DNA of 64,000 bases from NZ13-RE01 sp049718665 (lineage in GTDB: Bacteria; Dictyoglomota; Dictyoglomia; Dictyoglomales; Dictyoglomaceae). Below the pieces are notes generated by a model that worked only from the letters and a program-made list of their open reading frames with translations, searched no databases and was not told where the DNA came from. The position numbers were made by a program, and so were the translations under genes. The stretch spans positions 1 through 64,000 of the forward strand of contig JBNARO010000006.1 in NCBI GenBank assembly GCA_049718665.1. The letters run 5' to 3'. This document shows positions 53,882 through 62,600 of this stretch, piece after piece (positions within the stretch are counted from its first letter, which is position 1; each line of letters opens with the position of its first letter).

Positions 53882-54816
53882 GAGTTATTTTTTTTGGTAC
53901 TCCTCTTTTTGCTAAAATAATCTTGGAAAAACTCTATAAGGAAGAGGAGATTATTGCAGTATTTACCCAGCCAGATAAACCTAAAGGAAGAGGCAAGAAA
54001 ATTGAGTTTTCAGAGGTTAAAAAATTTGCTTTAGAAAAAGGCATTCAAGTTTTCCAACCAGAAAAGTTGAAAACTAAAGAAGTAGAAGATTTAATCTGGG
54101 AGTTAAAGCCTGATATTTTTATAGTAGCATCCTATGGTAAAATTATTCCTGAAAATTTATTAAATATTCCTCCTTATGGAGGAATAAATGTTCATGCCTC
54201 AATCCTGCCAAAATATAGAGGAGCAAGTCCTATTGAAAGAGCTCTTTGGAATTGCGAGAAAGAGACAGGGATAAGTATAATGCAAATGGAAAAAGGTTTA
54301 GATACAGGACCTGTATGGAGTATTAAAAAAATTCCCATTGATCTTGAAGATAATAGAGAGACATTAACTTTAAAATTGGCTTATCTTGGAGGAGAACTAT
54401 TATTGGAAACTCTTCCTTTAATTAAAGAGGGGAAAATAAAACCTACGCCTCAAGATGATTCCTTAGCTACTTACGCTCCAAAAATCTCTCCGGAAGAAGA
54501 GAAAATAGATTGGGAAAGTCCTGTAAAAAAAATTTGGTGTCAAATAAGGGCTCTTTCTCCAGAACCTGGGGCATATACCTATTTTAGAGGAAGTATATTG
54601 AAAATTTTAAAAGCAGAATATTCGGAAGATAAATTTGATGCTCCAGTGGGAAGCATAGTACTTATTAATAAGAAAAAAGGGTTTGCAGTTAAAGGTATAG
54701 ATGGTATACTTTGGATATTGGAAGTAAAGCCAGAAAACAAAAAGAAAATTTCAGCGATAGATTTCATAAATGGCTACAGATTGAATATAGGAGAGAGTTT
54801 GGGATACTCCCCTTGA
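53878..54816 (+). CDS. fmt: Methionyl-tRNA formyltransferase
   Basis: Formylates initiator Met-tRNA. VIFFGTPLFAKIILEKL opens the protein, VHASILPKYRGASPIERALWN carries the catalytic Asn/His region, and MEKGLDTGPVW the Asp. The C-terminal OB-like tRNA-binding domain starts near residue 210. 312 residues. Coupled to def. Confidence 0.95.
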   Translation: MRVIFFGTPLFAKIILEKLYKEEEIIAVFTQPDKPKGRGKKIEFSEVKKFALEKGIQVFQPEKLKTKEVEDLIWELKPDIFIVASYGKIIPENLLNIPPYGGINVHASILPKYRGASPIERALWNCEKETGISIMQMEKGLDTGPVWSIKKIPIDLEDNRETLTLKLAYLGGELLLETLPLIKEGKIKPTPQDDSLATYAPKISPEEEKIDWESPVKKIWCQIRALSPEPGAYTYFRGSILKILKAEYSEDKFDAPVGSIVLINKKKGFAVKGIDGILWILEVKPENKKKISAIDFINGYRLNIGESLGYSP

Positions 54817-54841
54817 AGAATTTTGGAAAGAGATATACTAT
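54813..54841 (+). promoter_or_regulatory. Possible promoter upstream of the zinc peptidase
   Basis: TTGAAG (54813-54818), 17 bp, TACTAT (54836-54841), at the end of fmt. The 76-base gap after fmt, longer than most here, fits an internal promoter. Confidence 0.45.
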
Positions 54842-54892
54842 AAAAAGGTCTAATAAAAGAGATAAGGTTTAAAAAACTTAGGAGGTGAAAAA

Positions 54893-55582
54893 ATGTTCTT
54901 TTTTTGGGATCCAACATATATAATATTAATACCCGCATTAATTCTTAGTATATATGCAAGTTGGAAAGTAAGATCTACTTTTAATTACTTTTCTCAAATT
55001 CCTAACTCTAAAGGAATAACAGGAAGGGAAGCTGCAAGAGTTCTATTAAGATCTCTTGGACTTTATGATGTAAAAGTGGAACTTACGCCCGGGACTTTAA
55101 CAGATCATTACGATCCAAGAACAAAAACCTTGAGGCTATCTGAAGCTGTGTATTATTCGCCTTCAGTCTCTGCTCTCGGAGTTTGTGCCCATGAAATAGG
55201 ACATGCTATTCAACATGCAACAGGATATTTTGCTTTAGCTCTTCGTTCCTCCTTAGTTCCTTTAGCAGGTTTTGGGACTAATATGGCATTTCCTCTATTT
55301 TTAATTGGTTTCTTATTTGGAAGTTATTCTTTAATGAATATAGGAATTCTTCTTTTCTCTTTGGGAGTACTCTTTTACCTTGTTACTTTGCCTGTAGAGA
55401 TAAATGCAAGTAAAAGGGCAAGAGAACTTTTGTTGTCGTCAGGATTGGTAAGTTTGAAAGAGGCAGAAGGAGTAAAAGCAGTATTAGATGCTGCTGCATT
55501 AACTTATCTTGCTGCAGCTGCTATGGCTATTCTCCAGCTTCTTAGATTGATTCTCTTAGCTAATATGAGAAGAAGAGATTAA
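54893..55582 (+). CDS. Membrane zinc metallopeptidase, YugP/Zn_peptidase_2 family
   Basis: 229 residues. An N-terminal membrane helix (about 6-24) is followed by CAHEIGHAIQHA, an HExxH zinc site, near residue 100. Two or three helices lie in the second half, and a further ELLLSSGL segment and a late Glu-rich helix complete the family pattern. Function in protein quality control is assumed, not known. AGGAGG lies before the ATG. Conserved neighbour of fmt and rsmB. Confidence 0.87.
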   Translation: MFFFWDPTYIILIPALILSIYASWKVRSTFNYFSQIPNSKGITGREAARVLLRSLGLYDVKVELTPGTLTDHYDPRTKTLRLSEAVYYSPSVSALGVCAHEIGHAIQHATGYFALALRSSLVPLAGFGTNMAFPLFLIGFLFGSYSLMNIGILLFSLGVLFYLVTLPVEINASKRARELLLSSGLVSLKEAEGVKAVLDAAALTYLAAAAMAILQLLRLILLANMRRRD

Positions 55583-56874
55583 TGAAAGTAAGATTAAAAG
55601 CGGTAGAGATTCTTTACGAAATAGAAAAGAGGGAAGGTTATGCGAATTTAATATTAAGAAAAAGCCTTCCCTCCTTAAATTTATCCTTAAAAGAAAAGGG
55701 ATTTATTACAGAGCTTGTATATGGAATATTAAGATGGAGATTGACTTTAGATGAAATATGGAAAGTTTACGTAAAAAATCCTGAAAGTTTAAGCTTTTGG
55801 GCCAAAATTCTCCTTAGAATGGCAGTATATCATAAATATTTTTTAAAGAATACTACTATACCTGTTGCCATGAATGAGCTTGTGGAGATTGCAAAGATTA
55901 AGGCAAAAAAAGAGAAAAATTTGGTAAATGCAGTAATAAGAAAAATTACCTCTGATAATGTAAATATAGATAACTTTCCAGAGGATGTTAGATATAGCCA
56001 TCCCTCTTGGATATTAAAAGAATGGGAAGACTATTTGGGAAAAGAAACTGCATTTAAAATTGCCCAGTGGAATAACTCTCCATCTTTTATTACTATTAGA
56101 GTAAACCCTTTAAAGACTAATAAAGAAGAATTAAAAAGACTTCTGGAAGGAGATGGCATAAAAGTAGAAGATGGATTTTTCGTTTCTCAATCATTGATAT
56201 TAGAGCATGGGATTTCTTTTGAGGATTATCATCTTTTTCAAAAAGGTTATTTTACCATTCAAAGTGAGGCAAGTATGCTAACATCTATAATATTAAATCC
56301 AAAACCTGGAGAAAAAGTAGCAGATCTTTGCTCTGCTCCAGGGACAAAATCTACCCATCTTGCTGAAATTATGAAAAATGAAGGAGAAATTCTTTCCATA
56401 GATAAAAATAAATCTCGAGTAAAACTTATTAAAATAAATGCCCAAAGATTAGGAATAGATATAATAAAAGTTTTAAATTCTGATGTCTTAGAGCTTCCAG
56501 AAAGTTTAAATGGAACCTTCGATAAAGTGCTTTTAGATGCTCCCTGTACAGGATTAGGAGTTTTAAAGCATAAACCTGAAATAAAATGGAGAAGGAAAAG
56601 AGAAGATATCTATGAACTTTCACGGCTTCAATTATCTCTTTTAGAAAGAGGGGTAAGACTGCTGAGAAAAGGTGGAGAAATTTTGTATAGTACATGCACA
56701 TTAACTTGGCAGGAAAATGAAGGGGTAGTCCTATCCTTTTTACAAAAGAATCCATCTTTTTTTCTTAAAAAATTTTCCTTTAATGACAAAATTTATCCAG
56801 GAATTATGAGAATTATTCCTTACGAATTTAACACTGATGGATTCTTTATAGCCCTAATAAAAAATGGAAAATAG
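55582..56874 (+). CDS. rsmB: 16S rRNA (cytosine(967)-C5)-methyltransferase RsmB
   Basis: Methylates C967 of 16S rRNA. An N-terminal NusB-like RNA-binding domain (about 1-140) precedes the methyltransferase domain. VADLCSAPGTKSTHLAE binds SAM, LLDAPCTGLGVLKHKPEIKW has the PC motif, and YSTCTLTWQENEGVV has the catalytic TC motif. 430 residues. One-base overlap with the peptidase; 11-base overlap with rlmN. Confidence 0.94.
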   Translation: MKVRLKAVEILYEIEKREGYANLILRKSLPSLNLSLKEKGFITELVYGILRWRLTLDEIWKVYVKNPESLSFWAKILLRMAVYHKYFLKNTTIPVAMNELVEIAKIKAKKEKNLVNAVIRKITSDNVNIDNFPEDVRYSHPSWILKEWEDYLGKETAFKIAQWNNSPSFITIRVNPLKTNKEELKRLLEGDGIKVEDGFFVSQSLILEHGISFEDYHLFQKGYFTIQSEASMLTSIILNPKPGEKVADLCSAPGTKSTHLAEIMKNEGEILSIDKNKSRVKLIKINAQRLGIDIIKVLNSDVLELPESLNGTFDKVLLDAPCTGLGVLKHKPEIKWRRKREDIYELSRLQLSLLERGVRLLRKGGEILYSTCTLTWQENEGVVLSFLQKNPSFFLKKFSFNDKIYPGIMRIIPYEFNTDGFFIALIKNGK

Positions 56875-57907
56875 TATTTTTTCTTTGAATATAGATGAAT
56901 TAAAAAATTATTTAGCAAGTATATGTGAGCCCCCTTATAGAGCTCAGCAAATAACAGATTGGATTTATAAAAAATTAGTTCTTGATCCACTTTTAATGAC
57001 TAATTTGCCAAAAAATTTAAGAGAAAAATTAAAGGAGAATTTTTCTTTTTCCCTTCCCGAAGTTGTGAATAAAATAGAGGAAGAAAATACCACAAAATTT
57101 TTATTTAAATTAGAAGATGGTGAAATTATAGAATCAGTATTGATAATTCATTCAGAAAGAATAACATTATGTGTGTCTACTCAGGTAGGATGCCCTTATA
57201 GATGTCAATTTTGTGCTACAGGACTTGTAGGATTTAAAAGAAATCTTTCAACAGGAGAAATAATTTCTCAAATTTTATGGGCAAAAATTTTTCTTAAAAA
57301 TATAGGGAAAGATCTTACCAATGTTGTTTACATGGGAATGGGAGAACCCTTAGCAAATTATAAGAATGTTTTAAAATCTATAAAGATTTTAAATGCTCCT
57401 TGGGGAATAAATATGGGAGTAAGGCATATTTCTTTGTCCACTGTGGGGTTAGTCCCTCAGATTTATAAGCTTTCGGAAGAAAAAATTCCCATTACCTTAG
57501 CTATCTCCCTCCATGCTCCTGAGAATGAGTTAAGAAATATTTTAGTCCCTATAAACAAGAAGTATCCCTTAGAAGAGCTTTTACCCGCGTGCTGGTATTA
57601 TGTAGAGAAAACGTCAAGAAGGGTGAGCTTTGAATATGTTCTCTTGGAAGAGGTTAATGATACTTTGGAAATGGCAGAAAAATTGGTGAAACTATTAAAA
57701 GGAAAACCTGCCCATGTGAATTTAATTCCCTGGAATCCTGTTAAAGAGTTTCCTTGGAAGAGACCATCTCTTTTAAGAATTAAAAGATTTGAGAAATTTT
57801 TAAGAGAAAGAGGGATTAATACTACAGTAAGAATTTCTCGTGGAGAAAGAATAAAGGCAGGATGTGGACAATTAAGAGGGAGATATATTAAGGAGGAAAT
57901 AAAATGA
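56864..57907 (+). CDS. rlmN: Dual-specificity 23S rRNA/tRNA methyltransferase RlmN
   Basis: Radical SAM enzyme that methylates C2 of A2503 in 23S rRNA and A37 in some tRNAs. The cluster cysteines are C110, C114 and C117 (CPYRCQFC). C103 (TLCVSTQ) and a late Cys in KAGCGQLRG are the catalytic pair. NVVYMGMGEPLANY follows. 347 residues. Overlaps rsmB, and the next gene by four bases. Confidence 0.95.
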   Translation: MENSIFSLNIDELKNYLASICEPPYRAQQITDWIYKKLVLDPLLMTNLPKNLREKLKENFSFSLPEVVNKIEEENTTKFLFKLEDGEIIESVLIIHSERITLCVSTQVGCPYRCQFCATGLVGFKRNLSTGEIISQILWAKIFLKNIGKDLTNVVYMGMGEPLANYKNVLKSIKILNAPWGINMGVRHISLSTVGLVPQIYKLSEEKIPITLAISLHAPENELRNILVPINKKYPLEELLPACWYYVEKTSRRVSFEYVLLEEVNDTLEMAEKLVKLLKGKPAHVNLIPWNPVKEFPWKRPSLLRIKRFEKFLRERGINTTVRISRGERIKAGCGQLRGRYIKEEIK

Positions 57908-58428
57908 AGACAAAGTATTTTCTCTATATTTTTTTAGTTCTAAATATCATTCTTCTTGGAGTAAATTTATATAACCTTTTTGCTTTTGTAAATTCTTCCC
58001 CTGAAAATATTATTTCTGTTCCTGATGTAAGAAATAAGGATATTGTTTCCGCTACAAAAATTCTTATAGATAGTGGATTTAAGCCAAGAATTCAAGGGAT
58101 TCTTATGGATAGAAGTAAAGACAGCTTTGTGGTTTTGGATCAAAATCCTTTATCTAAAGCCTTAAAGGGAAGCATAGTGGATTTGTGGATAAATCAGCCT
58201 GCTAAAATAGTCCTTCTTCCTGATTTAAGATATAAAAATGTGGAGGAGGCAAGAAATCTTTTAGAAAAATTGGATCTTAGAGTGGAAGTAATTCCCTTTG
58301 AAGAGGGACAGGTTGTAAGGCAAGCTCCTGATCCAAATTTTTATGTAGAAAAAGGGAGTAATATTGTCCTTTGGGTTGAAAGTACAACTGCCCCATCAGA
58401 AAACTCTACCCAAACTTTAACCCCTTAA
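57904..58428 (+). CDS. Stand-alone PASTA-domain membrane protein
   Basis: 174 residues: a membrane helix (about 7-29), then two PASTA domains. The first starts VPDVRNKDIVSATKILIDSGF, the second LLPDLRYKNVEEARNLLEKLDL. A short Ser/Thr-rich tail ends it. PASTA domains bind peptidoglycan fragments and normally form the outside of a PrkC kinase or a PBP. No kinase domain is present, yet the gene sits where prpC-prkC-rsgA lie in Bacillus. It may be a kinase remnant or a wall sensor. Confidence 0.85.
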   Translation: MKTKYFLYIFLVLNIILLGVNLYNLFAFVNSSPENIISVPDVRNKDIVSATKILIDSGFKPRIQGILMDRSKDSFVVLDQNPLSKALKGSIVDLWINQPAKIVLLPDLRYKNVEEARNLLEKLDLRVEVIPFEEGQVVRQAPDPNFYVEKGSNIVLWVESTTAPSENSTQTLTP

Positions 58429-58443
58429 GGAAAGGTGAGAAAA

Positions 58444-59103
58444 ATGGTTAAAGTTTATCCATCTTTATTAGCAGTGAACATTTTAAATATTGGAGAGAAT
58501 ATAAAAAAGGTTGAAGATCTTGTAGATGCTTGGCATATAGATATCATGGATGGACATTTTGTTCCCAATCTTAGTTTTGGACCAAGTTTAGTTGAGGCTT
58601 TGAAAAATTTTACAAGTAAACCCCTTGATGTGCATCTTATGGTGGAAAAACCAGAACTTTTTGTGGATTCCTTTATCTCTGCTGGTGCTGATCATGTAGG
58701 ATTTCATATAGAGGCAACTTATCATCCTCAAAGGCTCATAAATTACATCAAATCAAAGGGAGTTAAACCCTATTTAGTTTTAAATCCTGCTACTTCTTTG
58801 TCTTCTTTAGATTTTTTATTAGGAGAAGTAGACACTATTTTACTTATGACTGTGAATCCAGGATTTGGTGGACAAGAATTCCTTCCTTTTACTCTTAAAA
58901 AGATTCAAGATTTAAAGGAAAGGGCGATAAAAGAAGGAATAAAATTGGATATAATGGTAGATGGAGGAATAGATTTAAAGACTGCGCCTTTAGTTGTAGA
59001 AAGGGGAGCAAATATTTTAATAAGTGGGGTAGGAATTTTTGGAAATAAGGATCCAAGATCTGTTATACTATCTTATAAATCCTTACATTTAAAGGAGGTT
59101 TAA
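58444..59103 (+). CDS. rpe: Ribulose-phosphate 3-epimerase
   Basis: Pentose phosphate pathway epimerase, a TIM barrel. YPSLLAVNILNI, HIDIMDGHFVPNLSFGP, LDVHLMVEKPE, MTVNPGFGGQEF and MVDGGIDLKTAPL are the metal and phosphate sites. 219 residues. ATG 58444 follows AAGGAAAGGTGA; a GTG three codons earlier overlaps that site. Confidence 0.94.
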   Translation: MVKVYPSLLAVNILNIGENIKKVEDLVDAWHIDIMDGHFVPNLSFGPSLVEALKNFTSKPLDVHLMVEKPELFVDSFISAGADHVGFHIEATYHPQRLINYIKSKGVKPYLVLNPATSLSSLDFLLGEVDTILLMTVNPGFGGQEFLPFTLKKIQDLKERAIKEGIKLDIMVDGGIDLKTAPLVVERGANILISGVGIFGNKDPRSVILSYKSLHLKEV

Positions 59104-59107
59104 AGAA

Positions 59108-59713
59108 ATGGGGTTAATTCATCAACCTTGGTTTATGCCTCTTCTTCTCCTATTTTTAATGATTTGGGAGAGAAGATTGCAGAAAAAAGAGGAGGAGGCA
59201 TATAAGGAAGATGCAAGAAAATTTGTAAGTATTGAGGGTAGAGTAGAGGAAGAGAAAAAAGAGGTAGTTCCACCTTGGAGAAGGCAAGAAGAGGTAGAAA
59301 AGAAAAAAGAAAAGAAAAGATCTCCTATAGGACTTTGGGTTTTAAATATCTTAGTGATAATATACATAATTTTTGTATGGTTTTTAACAAAAACTGGTTT
59401 TAGCACTACAATTTATGAAATTATTGCAGGATTTGCCTTTGGTTTTTATTTCTTTAACTTTAATATTCCGAGTCTCTTAAGTAATATCTGGACTTTTAGG
59501 GAATATCCAGGAAGTGTAAAGGGAGAAATAACTTTAAGTAAGCACTTTGTATTGGCAACAAGAAAAATAGAAGCTAAAGTTTATCTTTTTATTTTTGCTA
59601 TATTATTTTTAGCAACTCTTTCTTTCTTTATCTTTGGAGTTTCTTTGGCGTTAATAATAAGAATATGGCTTATAGATAGATATTTATCAAGGACTCCATT
59701 ACCCGACTGGTAA
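59108..59713 (+). CDS. Membrane protein of unknown function
   Basis: 201 residues. A short N-terminal helix is followed by a highly charged Lys/Glu stretch (about 23-75), then hydrophobic segments near 76-95, 98-118 and 155-185. It starts five bases after rpe with AAAGGAGG ahead, so it is translated in the operon. I do not recognise a family. Its last 15 bases overlap the convergent ABC ATPase gene. Confidence 0.65.
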   Translation: MGLIHQPWFMPLLLLFLMIWERRLQKKEEEAYKEDARKFVSIEGRVEEEKKEVVPPWRRQEEVEKKKEKKRSPIGLWVLNILVIIYIIFVWFLTKTGFSTTIYEIIAGFAFGFYFFNFNIPSLLSNIWTFREYPGSVKGEITLSKHFVLATRKIEAKVYLFIFAILFLATLSFFIFGVSLALIIRIWLIDRYLSRTPLPDW

Positions 59714-60457
59714 GAATATTTTCCCTTTTAAAGTATCTATCTCTATAAATTCTAAATTGTATATCTCCTTGAGGAGATGAGAAGTAAGGATTTTTTCCTT
59801 TTTCCCATACTGGTATATTCTTCCATTTTTTAAAAAGAGAAGAAAGTCACAATAAAGAGATGCTAAGTTTATATCATGAAAGGTAGAAATCACAAGGATA
59901 TTTTTACTTAATTCTTTGATAAAGTTTAGAAAATATATTTGATAATAAGGATCAAGATTATTTATAGGCTCATCCAAAAGAAGAATCTTAGGCTCTTGGA
60001 CTAATGCTCTTGCAAGATGAACCCTTTGCTGTTCTCCCCCAGAAAGCTGAAATAATTTTTTATTTCTTAGAGAAATAGTTTCTGTAAGGGTTAATATTTC
60101 CTTTATCTTCTCCGAGTCTTTCTTTCCTAAAGCTTTCCAAGAGGAATGGTGAGGGTATCTTCCCAAAGCGATATATTCTTCTACAGTAAAGGAGAGATTA
60201 AAATTAACCTTTTGCGATAGAAAGGCAATAATTTTAGCTATTTCTTCCTGCTTATATTTTTTTATTTCTTTTCCTTCTAAATAAACTTTTCCTTCGAAGG
60301 GCTCAATGTATCTTATAAAAAGTCTTAAAAGAGTAGTTTTTCCAGAGCCATTAGGTCCCAATATTCCTACAAATCCGAATTTTGGAGATTCCCAGGATAT
60401 GCTCTCAATTACTACTTTAGAATTATATCCTGCCTTTACTTTTTCAAGCTTTATCAT
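59699..60457 (-). CDS. btuD: ABC transporter ATPase, BtuD/FecE type
   Basis: ATPase of a vitamin B12 or siderophore importer. Walker A LGPNGSGKTTLL, the signature LSGGEQQRVHLARAL and Walker B ILLLDEPINNLD are intact. 252 residues. Last gene of a riboswitch-led btuF-btuC-btuD unit, overlapping btuC by four bases. The B12 substrate is inferred from the riboswitch; sequence alone would also allow a siderophore. Confidence 0.88.
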   Translation of the reverse strand: MIKLEKVKAGYNSKVVIESISWESPKFGFVGILGPNGSGKTTLLRLFIRYIEPFEGKVYLEGKEIKKYKQEEIAKIIAFLSQKVNFNLSFTVEEYIALGRYPHHSSWKALGKKDSEKIKEILTLTETISLRNKKLFQLSGGEQQRVHLARALVQEPKILLLDEPINNLDPYYQIYFLNFIKELSKNILVISTFHDINLASLYCDFLLFLKNGRIYQYGKKEKILTSHLLKEIYNLEFIEIDTLKGKIFLPVG

Positions 60458-61431
60458 TTTTCCTTCTTTAAGAGAAATATAAAAAAGGGAACACCTAAAA
60501 AGGAAGTAATGATTCCTATTGGAATTTCTGAGGGATAGATTATAGTTCTTGCCAATATATCAGAAAAAAGAAGTAAAATTCCCCCTCCTAAGTAACTCGC
60601 AGGAATAAGCCAATTAAAGTCTGCTGTCTTCCATAATCTCATAATATGAGGGGATATTAATCCTACAAATCCAATTATTCCTGATACAGCAGTGGAGGGG
60701 GCAATGAGAAGAGAAATTAAAAATAAAAACCATCTCTGATAGCTTCTTAAGGAAAGCCCAAGACTATATGCTTCTTCTTCTGAAAGATTAAGAAGATTAA
60801 ATTTTTTTCTCCAAATAAATGTCCATGGAACAGCAATTAGTGAATAGATAAATAAAATTTCCAGATGCTTCCATCCCTTTCCGTTAAATCCTCCCATAAG
60901 CCAAAAGTAAACTCCGTGAAATATCTTTTGATTCGAGAAGAGAAGAAAGGAAATAATAGAAGAGAAAAGAGCATTCAGAGATACACCTAATAAAATTAGT
61001 TGGGAATTATATAAAGACCTTCTGCTCCAGAAGATTAAGATAAAAAGAACAAAGAAAGCTCCAATAAGGGAGACCCAAGGAGTAATTAAAGGATCAATCT
61101 CCCATGTTCCTCCAGAAAGAATAAAATATAAAGTAGCACCAAGGGCTGATCCTGCAGAAATTCCAATAATATGAGGTTCTGCTAAAGGATTGTGAAAATA
61201 GCTCTGTAAAATACTTCCCGCTAAGGAAAGGTTTCCCCCTACTAAAATTGCAAGTAGCGTCCTTGGTAATCTCAAGTTCCAAAAAATATTTAACTTAACA
61301 GGATCGCCTTTTTTAAAAAGAATATTTAGAGAGTCATTAAAAGATATAGAAACTCCTCCCCCTATTCTTATGGATAAGAAAGAAAGTAATATTAAAACTA
61401 TAAAAAGATACAAAAGCTCTTTATTTTTCAC
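60454..61431 (-). CDS. btuC: ABC transporter permease, BtuC/FecCD type
   Basis: 325-residue permease with about nine to ten membrane helices. LRLPRTLLAILVGGNLSLAG, HNPLAEPHIIGISAGSALGA and AVSGIIGFVGLISPHIMR are classic FecCD motifs; the last includes the ATPase-contact loop. Lies 17 bases after btuF, overlaps btuD. Confidence 0.9.
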   Translation of the reverse strand: MKNKELLYLFIVLILLSFLSIRIGGGVSISFNDSLNILFKKGDPVKLNIFWNLRLPRTLLAILVGGNLSLAGSILQSYFHNPLAEPHIIGISAGSALGATLYFILSGGTWEIDPLITPWVSLIGAFFVLFILIFWSRRSLYNSQLILLGVSLNALFSSIISFLLFSNQKIFHGVYFWLMGGFNGKGWKHLEILFIYSLIAVPWTFIWRKKFNLLNLSEEEAYSLGLSLRSYQRWFLFLISLLIAPSTAVSGIIGFVGLISPHIMRLWKTADFNWLIPASYLGGGILLLFSDILARTIIYPSEIPIGIITSFLGVPFFIFLLKKEK

Positions 61432-61448
61432 ACTCTATTTCCTCTTTC

Positions 61449-62342
61449 CTACTTTCCTCCATACAAAATATTAAACAAAGCTTCCAATCCATCAATTAAT
61501 CTTGGTCCAGGTCTGAAAACAAGGTCATCATTTATATAAAATACCTTTTTATTTTTCACTGCAGAGACATTGGAAAATTCAGGTTTATTTAGTATGGAAT
61601 CTATAGATATTCCAGACATCTCACCAATAAGAATAACATCAGGATTTTTCTGGACTATATATTCCACACTTAATACAGGATATTCTGGAGTATCCTTTTC
61701 TACTATATTTTCTACTTTAAGTTTCTTTAACAAATCTCCCACAAAAGTTGAAGGAGACGCAGATATGAAAGGATCATTCCAAAGTAAAAATAGCACTCTC
61801 ATTTTTGTTTTAACAGGAATAAGTTTTCTCTCAATAGCTTTTAACCTTCGCAACATATTTCCATGGATGTATTGGGCAATTTTTTCTTTTCCTGTTATCT
61901 TTCCAAGAAGTAAAATATTATTTAATACATCTTCAAAACTTTTTGGATCTAAAACTACAAAATTTGTCTTCGGAAGAGATTGGGTTAATTGAGTAAATAT
62001 CTCCTTAGGAAAGCTCTTATATAAGATCACTAAATCTGGGTTTAGACTTATAATTTTTTCTATATTAGGATTACTAAATCCCCCAACCTTCTCTTTTGTT
62101 TTAGCCTCCCTTGGATAATTGCAAAAATCTGTGACTCCTACAATTTTATCATTAAGTTTTAGAGCAAAAAGAATTTCTGTAGAAGATGGAGCTAAAGAAA
62201 TAATTCTTGAGGGTGGATTTTGAATTATTATGCTTCTTCCTAAATCATCCTTAACTTCTATTGGGAAAGTAGTTTTTGAGAAACTAATAGTGAAAAGGGA
62301 CAAAAAAAGTAAAATAGAAAGAATTTTTAAAAATCTCTTCAT
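61449..62342 (-). CDS. btuF: Periplasmic cobalamin-type binding protein, BtuF-like
   Basis: 297 residues. A hydrophobic signal peptide (about 1-22) ends near SFSKT. No lipobox Cys is present, so it is probably soluble rather than a lipoprotein. IISLAPSSTEILFALKLNDKIVGVTDFCNYP is the type-III binding-protein N-lobe, with a rigid linking helix and a second lobe later. AGGAGGTG precedes the ATG. It is the first gene behind the cobalamin riboswitch, so B12 or a precursor is the likely ligand. Confidence 0.88.
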   Translation of the reverse strand: MKRFLKILSILLFLSLFTISFSKTTFPIEVKDDLGRSIIIQNPPSRIISLAPSSTEILFALKLNDKIVGVTDFCNYPREAKTKEKVGGFSNPNIEKIISLNPDLVILYKSFPKEIFTQLTQSLPKTNFVVLDPKSFEDVLNNILLLGKITGKEKIAQYIHGNMLRRLKAIERKLIPVKTKMRVLFLLWNDPFISASPSTFVGDLLKKLKVENIVEKDTPEYPVLSVEYIVQKNPDVILIGEMSGISIDSILNKPEFSNVSAVKNKKVFYINDDLVFRPGPRLIDGLEALFNILYGGK

Positions 62343-62361
62343 TTCTTTACACCTCCTCTAT

Positions 62362-62405
62362 CAAAAAATTAAAAGCTCTACCCTTCGAAGAAAGGTAGAG
62401 CTTTT
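62362..62405 (-). terminator. Riboswitch terminator of the btuFCD unit
   Basis: On the minus strand, AAAAGCTCTACC (62405-62394) pairs with GGTAGAGCTTTT (62382-62371), followed by AATTTTTTGAT. The start codon of btuF is about 20 bases further on. The loop is complementary to the loop of the preceding hairpin. Confidence 0.8.
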
Positions 62406-62409
62406 TACT

Positions 62410-62436
62410 CCAACCTCCTTTCCTCGAAGGAGTTGG
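62410..62436 (-). promoter_or_regulatory. Hairpin between the B12 aptamer and the terminator
   Basis: On the minus strand, CCAACTCC (from 62436) pairs with GGAGGTTGG (to 62410), closing the loop TTCGAGGAAA. That loop is complementary over ten bases, with one G-U, to TTTCTTCGAA in the terminator loop. Either a kissing contact or a mutually exclusive antiterminator helix would follow. Confidence 0.6.
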
Positions 62437-62442
62437 AACTAT

Positions 62443-62600
62443 GGAATAAGGCAGGTCTCCTGGCTCCTGGATCATTGTCTTCCTCACCTTCCCAGGGTTT
62501 CCCCCAGTGGCATTTTGAGGAAGACTCCCCAGTTACAGTGGCGGGACCGCGGCGGATTTTCACCGCCTTCCCTTTTAATCCCTTACGGGAACCTTATTCC
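62443..62600 (-). promoter_or_regulatory. Cobalamin riboswitch
   Basis: On the minus strand the outer helix is GGAATAAGG (62600-62592) with CCTTATTCC (62451-62443). The B12 box AGCCAGGAGACCTGCC lies at 62465-62450. The core has GGTCCCGCCACTGTAA and a second GCCACTG. These are the conserved parts of the AdoCbl-class aptamer. A second hairpin and a terminator lead into btuF, so B12 probably stops transcription of the importer. Confidence 0.93.
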
